From contig NZ_JAEUFG010000032.1 of NCBI RefSeq assembly GCF_018588585.1, positions 1-41,467 on the forward strand: a stretch of 41,467 bases of DNA. Direction: 5' to 3'. Source of the DNA: Bacillus sp. SM2101 (GTDB lineage: Bacteria; Bacillota; Bacilli; Bacillales; SM2101). Position numbers and translations under genes: made by a program. Below the pieces are notes generated by a model. That model was given only the letters and a program-made list of their open reading frames with translations, was not told the DNA's origin and did no database searches. This document shows positions 34,727 through 41,467 of this stretch, one piece after another; the stretch's first letter is position 1; each line of letters begins with the position of its first letter.

Positions 34727-35113
34727 TTACTGCTGAATATACTTACGTAGCGCCCTTTGAATGGAATTCTTCCATGTAATGAAGACTGGATTAATATTGC
34801 TTACAATTAACCTCTGCTTTGCAGCCACGTCAAAAATGACGTCTTCAAGCTTGTTCACTTCAAGCACTACATCCTCGAATTGATCGATATGAGACTCTAC
34901 ATCCACATCCTCACGAAAGATTTGAACCATAAATTGATTCGTTTCGTAAATCTTTAAAAATGCAGCATGAATATCAGCAAAAATCCGATCACTTTCAGTT
35001 TGCTCGTAGTTTTCAAAGCTTGAAATTACATAATCAAAGCCTTCTTCAATCGTATCTAACAAATTAAAATATTGTTTAACCATCTCAAACTGTACAGCAT
35101 CAAGTGTAACCAT
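34727..35113 (-). CDS. Uncharacterised protein at the end of the fliDST operon
   Basis: A 128-residue acidic, helical protein with no signal peptide or membrane segment. It starts 8 bases after the fliT stop, so it belongs to the operon. Mostly amphipathic helices (for example NLLDTIEEGFDYVISSFENY and QFEDVVLEVNKLEDVIFDVA) suggest a small helical bundle like the flagellar chaperones FliS and FliT. I do not recognise a characterised relative. A second export chaperone or an assembly factor is a reasonable guess from context only. Confidence 0.75.
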   Translation of the reverse strand: MVTLDAVQFEMVKQYFNLLDTIEEGFDYVISSFENYEQTESDRIFADIHAAFLKIYETNQFMVQIFREDVDVESHIDQFEDVVLEVNKLEDVIFDVAAKQRLIVSNINPVFITWKNSIQRALRKYIQQ

Positions 35114-35121
35114 CGTGTCAC

Positions 35122-35472
35122 CTATTTTCGTTTATCGTAAAATACACCATCTGTAAGTAAACTTCTGTATGGGTTAACATACTTGTTTGTAGATTGCTTT
35201 CTTTTTTTGATGTCAGTCAAATCGAGCTTAATTGTATTTTTTAATTGCAGTAATCTCTCATCGATATCCTTATTGATAGACACTATTTCAGCTCCCAGCC
35301 TTTTCTCTTCTACACTATAGGGTGGCTTTAGTGCGTCAATTAATGTCTGTCTTGTCGTTATCAGTTCCTCTATGCTTGCTATATGACCGTCACGTTCATC
35401 CTTTGGAATATCATTATGTAATATGTCATACAGCTGTTTAGATACGTTGTGCAACGCTGAGACAGTATCCAC
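35122..35472 (-). CDS. fliT: Flagellar protein FliT
   Basis: A 116-residue helical protein. The C-terminal mark YVNPYRSLLTDGVFYDKRK is typical of Bacillus FliT, a chaperone for the cap protein FliD. The GTG at 35472 overlaps the fliS stop (TAGTG), with AAGGTGG upstream, showing coupling. Confidence 0.88.
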   Translation of the reverse strand: MDTVSALHNVSKQLYDILHNDIPKDERDGHIASIEELITTRQTLIDALKPPYSVEEKRLGAEIVSINKDIDERLLQLKNTIKLDLTDIKKRKQSTNKYVNPYRSLLTDGVFYDKRK

Positions 35473-35873
35473 TATGCTCGCCCACCTTGGTCAGGCTGTT
35501 GCTGACGATTAATAAGGATAACTTCCTTCCATGCATCACGAAACTCAGTTATATGTCCTTCTACTTCTGTAAGTGCTTCAACATCATTGTTAATGTTCAC
35601 TTCAATCAGCCTATGAAGAATATATTCATACATCGTCATCATATTTTTAGAAATTTCTATATCCATGTTTAACGATCCCATTAACTCTTTAATAATGTTT
35701 TGTGCCTTTAACAGATTGGTGTTCTTTTCTTCAATGCTATTCTCTTGAATGGCTTTGCGAGCTAGATTAATAAATTTTAAACAGCCATTATATAGCATTA
35801 ACGTAAGCTCACCTGGCGACGCTGTGACAACAGAGTTTGTCTGATAAGATTGATAAGGATTATTTAAAGTCAT
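35472..35873 (-). CDS. fliS: Flagellin-specific export chaperone FliS
   Basis: A 133-residue four-helix protein with the N-terminal NPYQSYQTNSVVTASPGELT and the following LMLYNGCLKFINLARKAI, hallmark FliS sequences. It keeps flagellin unfolded for export and touches FliW in Bacillus. The ATG at 35873 follows AAGGAG, 22 bases after fliD. Confidence 0.95.
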   Translation of the reverse strand: MTLNNPYQSYQTNSVVTASPGELTLMLYNGCLKFINLARKAIQENSIEEKNTNLLKAQNIIKELMGSLNMDIEISKNMMTMYEYILHRLIEVNINNDVEALTEVEGHITEFRDAWKEVILINRQQQPDQGGRA

Positions 35874-35895
35874 ATTACTTTTGCACTCCTTTTAA

Positions 35896-37407
35896 TTAAT
35901 AACCACCGCCGAATTGCTCAACTAAAAACGCAGATTGCTCGTTTGCACGTTGGATGGCTTGCTCCATTGCAGTGAACTGTCTCCAATAGCGATCTTCAAT
36001 TTGAATTAATCGATCTTCGAAGCTATCGATTTGTTTATCGATCGATACTAAGTTTTTCCCTATCAAGAATTGTTCATCTGTCTTAAGTGGATTTCCTGCC
36101 TTCTCTACGATTTGTTCCATCGTTGTGCTAAGTGTATCTCGTAATCTTGTAGCAAGTCCCTTTGATTCATGAGAGCTTCCTTCTGCATTAAACAATTCAT
36201 AAACTGCTTCTGGATCTTCGGCAATTTTCTCACGTAATGTGAATTCGTCAATCTCAAGCTTCCCATTTTCTAGGTAGTCTTTTGTAGTATTAATACCTAA
36301 ATCATTGAGCATAATTGAACCATTGTCAACAGATACTGGAGAATATAAATCTATTCTTAATTGATTTAAACCACTCGATAACATTGAGTCATTCCTAATT
36401 AAGCCGCTTTTCGCTTGCGCTTCCCATAATTCAATTTCTGTTTCACTCAATCCCTGCCTTTCCTCACTAGTTAAAGGAGGATAATCACGATTACGACTTT
36501 CTGAAAGCTTACCGTTTATTGTATCAATGATTTCATTATATTTGGCAACAAATTGTACAACTGTATCAACAATTTTATCTGTATCCGTCGACGTGGAAAT
36601 ACTTACTGTTGTTCCAGGGCTTTCACCTTTTAATGTATAGGCTACACCGTTAATTTTAAAATCATTTGATGAACGAGTTGTGCTTAAACCGTTAATTACA
36701 AAGGCTGAATCTTCCCCACTTGTTTTAATCGGTGCATCTGAGCCATCAATTACTCCATTGCCATCCGTATCACCTAGTTCCGCACCAGCAACTGCTGTAA
36801 AGCCTATTTCTTGAAAGAACGCCTCCGTCTCAGCATCGTCAATCATGATTTGCGACTGTGCACCTGGTTCATTTGATGTAATGACAATTTTATTTGTTTC
36901 AGAATCGTGGAAAATATTTAAATCAAGCTCCTTCGTATCATTAAGCTTTTTGATAACATTATCTAACGTGTCAGTATCAGAGATATCGACCGTTATATTA
37001 TTACTTACAGTGCCATCGCCATTTGTGACTGATAAACTAATCGTTCGATTTGTACCAGCCATAAAATTAGCTGTCCCATCAGAGATCCATGTGGCTGGTT
37101 TCGCTAAATTTAACACTTCGATCTCAGTCGAAATATCCGAAGCTGAAGAATCCGCAACGGCTGTCACAACACTGTCATCAGAGCTTACCGTTGTTTTTGA
37201 CAATAGGTTACCTTCACGATCAATTCCTTCGAAAATAAAAGTATCTAATTCCTTTAGCAGCGTGTTCATTTCTCGATAATCATCACGCTGCCATTCTAAC
37301 AATTGCTTTTGTTGATTTAATTTATCAAGCGGCAAACGCTCTGTTCTCATTAAATCACTGACGAGTTGATCAATATCCATTCCACTAGCTAAACCACCTA
37401 TACGCAT
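35896..37407 (-). CDS. fliD: Flagellar hook-associated protein 2 (filament cap) FliD
   Basis: A 503-residue cap protein. The N-terminal domain starts RIGGLASGMDIDQLVSDLM, and the C-terminal domain ends in long helices (RLIQIEDRYWRQFTAMEQAI). Five FliD subunits cap the filament and guide flagellin folding. The middle (about 215-235) contains an EF-hand-like acidic loop, DTDGNGVIDGSDAP, which may bind calcium. The ATG at 37407 follows GGAGGTT; the frame to 37422 overlaps that site. It is co-transcribed with flaG. Confidence 0.95.
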   Translation of the reverse strand: MRIGGLASGMDIDQLVSDLMRTERLPLDKLNQQKQLLEWQRDDYREMNTLLKELDTFIFEGIDREGNLLSKTTVSSDDSVVTAVADSSASDISTEIEVLNLAKPATWISDGTANFMAGTNRTISLSVTNGDGTVSNNITVDISDTDTLDNVIKKLNDTKELDLNIFHDSETNKIVITSNEPGAQSQIMIDDAETEAFFQEIGFTAVAGAELGDTDGNGVIDGSDAPIKTSGEDSAFVINGLSTTRSSNDFKINGVAYTLKGESPGTTVSISTSTDTDKIVDTVVQFVAKYNEIIDTINGKLSESRNRDYPPLTSEERQGLSETEIELWEAQAKSGLIRNDSMLSSGLNQLRIDLYSPVSVDNGSIMLNDLGINTTKDYLENGKLEIDEFTLREKIAEDPEAVYELFNAEGSSHESKGLATRLRDTLSTTMEQIVEKAGNPLKTDEQFLIGKNLVSIDKQIDSFEDRLIQIEDRYWRQFTAMEQAIQRANEQSAFLVEQFGGGY

Positions 37408-37425
37408 CTTAATAACCTCCATATG

Positions 37426-37782
37426 TTATATTTTTTCATCAACCATTAAACCAATGAAATCTGTCATTGCTGCATATAAATCTAGTATTTTCTTTGCTGG
37501 TATTTCTCGGACTACTTCCTTCGTCAAATCATCTATAATCGTGACGTAATATTCCTCTAATTCTTCATGGTATTCGTACTTAATAGATGTCCTTGTCGAT
37601 TCAACAAATTTGTTTAATTCATCAAACAGTTTTTCTATTCTAGATTTAGGAACATACGTTACGGTTTCTTCTAATAATTTATTAACATTCTGCTCCATAT
37701 TTTTCTGATTTTTAAAAGCTTGCTGACCTTCTATATAAGGTGTGGTGTAAGGAACAATTGTTGTCATATGATTAACATCCAT
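37426..37782 (-). CDS. flaG: FlaG family flagellar protein (YvyC-like)
   Basis: A 118-residue protein. The FlaG domain is C-terminal (about 50-118), with IKYEYHEELEEYYVTIIDDL then VREIPAKKILDLYAAMTDFI. It influences filament length in some species. The ATG at 37782 follows AAGGGGTGAG; a second ATG five codons on is possible. First gene of the flaG-fliD-fliS-fliT-orf operon, directly behind a sigma-D promoter. Confidence 0.9.
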   Translation of the reverse strand: MDVNHMTTIVPYTTPYIEGQQAFKNQKNMEQNVNKLLEETVTYVPKSRIEKLFDELNKFVESTRTSIKYEYHEELEEYYVTIIDDLTKEVVREIPAKKILDLYAAMTDFIGLMVDEKI

Positions 37783-37814
37783 AAACTCACCCCTTTACCG
37801 CTTGCTTACTCATT

Positions 37815-37841
37815 ATATCGGTAATATTGGAAAAAAGTTGA
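37815..37841 (-). promoter_or_regulatory. Sigma-D (flagellar) promoter of the flaG-fliDST operon
   Basis: Minus-strand TCAA, exactly 15 bases, then ACCGATAT. This is close to the Bacillus sigma-D consensus TAAA-N15-GCCGATAT. It lies 33 bases upstream of the flaG start and downstream of the Ig-repeat gene terminator. Confidence 0.75.
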
Positions 37842-37959
37842 TAGGAAAGAATAGCTTCAATAAAAAAAGAATGAATTATAAGATCATCGTCTAGCATAAC
37901 GGAGTTAACATACAAATTGACACCAAAAAATCAAAAAGTTACATATTTACATAATAACA

Positions 37960-37992
37960 AAAAAGGGTTGACCCATATTGAGTCAACCCCTT
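37960..37992 (-). terminator. Terminator of the Ig-repeat protein gene
   Basis: GGGTTGAC / GTCAACCC perfect stem with a 9-base loop, then TTTTTTG on the minus strand, 34 bases after the stop. Confidence 0.85.
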
Positions 37993-38023
37993 CATACGTA
38001 TTAACTCATGCTATTGAATGATT

Positions 38024-41000
38024 CTACTCAATATCATAAAAGCTATGTCGCATATACATACTTCCATTAAAAGAAGGCTGTAATATCGATAAGATATTAT
38101 TAAAATCTGTAAAGCTTGGTTTCATATCTCTAAACACGAATCTTGATGTGAAGTCTTGGTGGTTACTATCTGTTAATATGTTTCCTTTAGAAAACTTGGT
38201 TAAGTTTAGCGGTATAGATTGGCTATTTATTAAATTTGTACTATTAGTCGGTGGATTAGTAACAGTCACGATTGTGTATGTTGATTTACCCCCATAATAA
38301 CCTCTAACAAATGCACTTCCCTCTGGTGCATTGTCTGGAATGGTAATCAAGCCATTTGCATCCACTACTGCTATACTTTCATCACTACTATTAAATGTTG
38401 CATTACCGGTTACATCCACTTGGGTACCATCTGACATATTAGCTATTACTTGTCCTTGTAAAGTATCACCTTGACTTAACGTCGCTGTTCCAGGCTCAAA
38501 TGTTATGTCTGTTACTGTCGGTGGTTGTGGAATCGTCACTGTCGTTCTTGTTGTTCTTCCTTCATAGGTGACATCAATATATACCGTACCAGCGCCTGCT
38601 GTAGCTAATACTGTAATCAGACCATTTGCGTCTACTGTTGCTTGGTTTATATTACTGCTGCTGTATACTCCATTTGACGTTACATCAATTTGTGTGCCAT
38701 TTCCTAGTGTCGCTATCACTTGTAGTTGCTGAACTTCTCCTTGTTTTAACGTTACTGCGTCTGGAGAAACTATTAAACTTGTAACTTCACTAGGATCTGG
38801 TGGTATTGGGACTGTAATAATTGTATATGTTGATTTACCACCATAATAACCTCGGATGTATACACTTCCTCCTGGTGAAGTAGCCGGTATAGTGATCAGA
38901 CCATTTAAATCTACTGTTGCTATATTATCATCACTACTATTAAATGTTGCACTATCGGTTACATTCACTTGAGTACCGTCTGACATGCTCGCTACCACTT
39001 GACCTTGTAATGTCTCTCCTTGATTTAACGTTGCTGTATTCGGCTCAAACGTTAAGCTTGTAACTGTCGGTGGCTGTGGGATCGTTACTGTCGTCCTTGT
39101 TGTTTTTCCTTCATAGCTCATGTCAATATATACTGTACCTGCTCCTGCTGTAGCTGATACTGTAATTAAACCATTTGCATCTACTGTTGCTTGGTTTATA
39201 TTACTGCTAATATATGTTGCATTTGCTGTTACATCAGTTTGCGTGCCATCTCCCTTTGTTGCTGTTACCTGTAACTGATTAGTTTCTCCTGGCTTTAGCG
39301 TCACTTCTGTTGGAGTAACTTCTATGCTTGCTACGCCATCTGGCCCTAGCTCTACTGTGACAATTGTGTATGTTGCTTTACCTCCATAAAAACCTCTAAC
39401 AAATGCACTTCCCTCTGGTGCATTGTCTGGAATGGTAATCACGCCATTTGCATCCACTACTGCTATACTTTCATCACTACTATTAAATGTTGCACTATCG
39501 GTTACATCCACTTGGGTACCATCTGACATATTAGCTATTACTTGTCCTTGTAAAGTATCACCTTGACTTAACGTCGCTGTTCCAGGCTCAAATGTTATGT
39601 CTGTTACTGTCGGTGGTTGAGGAATCGTCACTGTCGTTCTTGTTGTTCTTCCTTCATAGGTGACATCAACATAGTGTGTGCCTGCTACAGCCGTATCTGA
39701 GATTGTGATAAGTCCAGCCGCATCTACTACTACACCTACGTTATTACTACTATACACCGCACTTGCTGTCACATCAGTTTGTGAGCCGTCTCCCTTTGTT
39801 GCTGTTACTTGCAACTGCTGGGTTTCTCCTGGCTTTAACGTCACTTCTGTTGGGTTAACTTCTATGCTTACTACTGCATCAGGCCCTGGCACTACTGTGA
39901 CGATTGTGTATGTTGATTTACCTCCGTGATAACCTCTAACAAATGCACTTCCTTCTGGTGCATGTTCTGGAATGGTAATTAAGCCATTCTCATCTACTGT
40001 TGCTATATTTTCATTACTACTATTAAATGTTGCACTATCGGTTACATCCAATTGGGTACCATCTGACATATTAGCTATTACTTGTCCTTGTAAAGTATCA
40101 CCTTGACTTAACGTCGCTGTACCAGGTTCAAATGTAATGCCAGAGACTGTTGGTGGTTGCGGAATTATTACCTTTGTCCTTGCAGTTTTACCTTCATAGC
40201 TCATATCAACATAGAATGTACCTGCTCCAGCCATATCTGAGATTGTTACGAGTCCAGCCGTATCTACTACTACATTTATGTTACTACTACTATACACCAC
40301 ACTTGTTGTCACATCATTTTGTGAGCCGTCTCCCTTTGTTGCTGTTACTTGCAACTGCTGGGTTTCTCCTGGCTTTAACGTCACTTCTGTTGGGTTAACT
40401 TCTATGCTTACTACTGCATCTGGCCCTGGCTCTATTGTGACAATTGTGTAGTTTGATTTACCTCCGTAATAACCTCTAACATATACACTTCCCTCTGGTG
40501 CATTGTCTGGAATGGTAATCAAGCCATTCTCATCTACTGTTGCTATATTTTCATTACTGCTATCAAATGTTGCACTATTTGTCACATCCACTTGGGTACC
40601 GTCAGACATGTTTGCTATCACTTGACCTTGTAAAGTATCACCTTGACTTAACGTCACTTCACCAGGTTCAAATGTAATTCCAGAGACTGTTGGTGGTTGC
40701 GGGATTGTTACTGTCGTTCTTACTGTTTTCCCTTCATAACTCATATCAATATATACCGTTCCAGGAATAGCCGTATCTGGAATGGAAATAAGGCCATTTA
40801 CATCCACCATTGCAAGTGATTCATCACTACTACTGTAGCTAACAATGCTTGTTACATCAACCTGCGTATTGTCAAACATATCTGCTAATACGATTAGTTG
40901 TTGACTTTCTCCTGGCTTTAATGTTACTTCAGATGGATCAGCTGTAATACTTAATACTATTTCAGGAATTGTGACTGTTGTAGTTCCACTTGTTCCTTCG

Positions 41001-41467
41001 TAGCTTCCTGTAATTACTACAGTACCACCATTCGTGTCTGGGGAGATTGTAACTAAACCAGATGTATCTACTGTTGCTAAGCTTTCATCTGCACTACTAT
41101 ATGTCACTAAGTTCGTTACATCTACAGTCGTTCCGTCAGACATATTCGCTACGACTGTGATCTGTTGTGTTTCTCCTTGTGCCAACGTCACTGTTGATGG
41201 ATCTAATGTAATGCTTTGCACTGTTGCTGGGACAGTTACTGTTGTTGTACCTGTATGCCCTTCATAGCTTCCTGTAATGGCTACTGTGCCTCCAGTTGCA
41301 TCTGCCGGGATCGCAATTAAACCTGCCGCATCTACTGCTGCTTGGCTTGCGTCGTCACTACTGTACGCTACTTCGCTTGTTACATCTTTTGTTGTTCCAT
41401 CTGACATATTGGCTACGACTGAGATTTGTTGCGTTTCTCCTTGTGCCAACGTTACTGTCGATGGATC
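38024..41467 (-). CDS. Bacterial Ig-like (Big_2) repeat surface protein, C-terminal part
   Basis: The frame is open to the window edge, so the N-terminus and any signal peptide are missing; 1147 residues are present. There are about twelve Ig-like units of roughly 90 residues. The first three form one set (ITLDPSTVTLAQGETQQI). The rest alternate two types: type A (EVNPTEVTLKPGETQQLQV, ending YEGKTTRTTVTIPQPP) and type B (FEPGTATLSQGDTLQGQV, ending GGKSTYTIVTV), giving a 180-residue, 540-bp super-repeat. A 75-residue C-terminal tail follows with no LPXTG, SLH or other anchor I recognise. Such units form stalks of adhesins and other surface proteins. It has its own terminator and lies where hag would be expected beside flaG. 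Confidence 0.88.
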   Translation of the reverse strand, partial: DPSTVTLAQGETQQISVVANMSDGTTKDVTSEVAYSSDDASQAAVDAAGLIAIPADATGGTVAITGSYEGHTGTTTVTVPATVQSITLDPSTVTLAQGETQQITVVANMSDGTTVDVTNLVTYSSADESLATVDTSGLVTISPDTNGGTVVITGSYEGTSGTTTVTIPEIVLSITADPSEVTLKPGESQQLIVLADMFDNTQVDVTSIVSYSSSDESLAMVDVNGLISIPDTAIPGTVYIDMSYEGKTVRTTVTIPQPPTVSGITFEPGEVTLSQGDTLQGQVIANMSDGTQVDVTNSATFDSSNENIATVDENGLITIPDNAPEGSVYVRGYYGGKSNYTIVTIEPGPDAVVSIEVNPTEVTLKPGETQQLQVTATKGDGSQNDVTTSVVYSSSNINVVVDTAGLVTISDMAGAGTFYVDMSYEGKTARTKVIIPQPPTVSGITFEPGTATLSQGDTLQGQVIANMSDGTQLDVTDSATFNSSNENIATVDENGLITIPEHAPEGSAFVRGYHGGKSTYTIVTVVPGPDAVVSIEVNPTEVTLKPGETQQLQVTATKGDGSQTDVTASAVYSSNNVGVVVDAAGLITISDTAVAGTHYVDVTYEGRTTRTTVTIPQPPTVTDITFEPGTATLSQGDTLQGQVIANMSDGTQVDVTDSATFNSSDESIAVVDANGVITIPDNAPEGSAFVRGFYGGKATYTIVTVELGPDGVASIEVTPTEVTLKPGETNQLQVTATKGDGTQTDVTANATYISSNINQATVDANGLITVSATAGAGTVYIDMSYEGKTTRTTVTIPQPPTVTSLTFEPNTATLNQGETLQGQVVASMSDGTQVNVTDSATFNSSDDNIATVDLNGLITIPATSPGGSVYIRGYYGGKSTYTIITVPIPPDPSEVTSLIVSPDAVTLKQGEVQQLQVIATLGNGTQIDVTSNGVYSSSNINQATVDANGLITVLATAGAGTVYIDVTYEGRTTRTTVTIPQPPTVTDITFEPGTATLSQGDTLQGQVIANMSDGTQVDVTGNATFNSSDESIAVVDANGLITIPDNAPEGSAFVRGYYGGKSTYTIVTVTNPPTNSTNLINSQSIPLNLTKFSKGNILTDSNHQDFTSRFVFRDMKPSFTDFNNILSILQPSFNGSMYMRHSFYDIE
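38270..41000. repeat. 540-bp super-repeat inside the Ig-like gene
   Basis: Nearly identical blocks (for example CTTCCCTCTGGTGCATTGTC) recur at about 38315, 39408, 39948 and 40488, with a diverged copy near 38864. Spacing is 540 to 549 bases, matching one A plus one B Ig unit. Confidence 0.85.

Noticed and set aside
1-41467. tRNA, rRNA, known riboswitch or T-box
   Set aside because: No cloverleaf, rRNA segment or conserved riboswitch core was recognised in the gaps; covariance-model searches could not be run.

Overview
This low-GC window looks like chromosomal DNA of a motile, endospore-forming member of the Bacillaceae. Its core gene order (flaG-fliD-fliS-fliT, hpf, secA, prfB, YitT-family gene, cytochrome c-551, ftsE-ftsX, ctpB, minJ) is, from memory, the conserved order around secA/prfB in Bacillus subtilis and relatives. 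Strong AGGAGG-type ribosome sites, frequent GTG and TTG starts and many U-tailed hairpin terminators fit that assignment. No rRNA, tRNA, transposase or CRISPR array was seen. Both window ends fall inside large repeat-containing surface-protein genes, which would be natural assembly or contig break points.

Left part (1 to about 19.7 kb), accessory: the 5' end of a GLUG-repeat secreted protein; an IsdG/HmoA-like heme monooxygenase; a two-gene operon of a 1028-residue GNAT fusion and an amidohydrolase; an ABC-2 exporter operon with its TetR regulator and a clear palindromic operator on the promoter; a MerR-YjbR pair; a CPBP membrane protease with a small membrane protein; an SH3-polysaccharide deacetylase; a 21-bp tandem array next to a possible gene remnant; a small secreted protein; a CueP-like copper lipoprotein; MinJ; and a GNAT acetyltransferase. 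The gaps here carry repeated copies of a MITE-like element with AGGCT(G/C)TTTTCG termini.

Right part (19.7 to 41.5 kb), mostly conserved core, nearly all on the minus strand: ctpB; a soluble chemoreceptor; a coiled-coil M23 murein hydrolase directly downstream of ftsEX (a PcsB-like arrangement); ftsX and ftsE; cccB-like cytochrome c; a YitT-family protein; a second 21-bp array; prfB with its programmed +1 frameshift; secA; a coiled-coil small protein; long-form hpf; a second MITE-like element; the flaG-fliD-fliS-fliT-orf operon behind a good sigma-D promoter; and the 3' part of a bacterial Ig-like repeat protein of at least 1147 residues lying where flagellin (hag) would be expected next to flaG.

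Functionally the window joins cell-division and wall remodelling (MinJ, FtsEX, M23 hydrolase, CtpB), protein export and translation (SecA, RF2, HPF), motility (flagellar cap and chaperones, chemoreceptor) and surface proteins. The least explained elements are the two 21-bp arrays sharing an AGTAAA core, each just downstream of a terminator and in the same orientation as the preceding gene; the GNAT fusion operon; and the Ig-repeat gene beside the flagellar operon.
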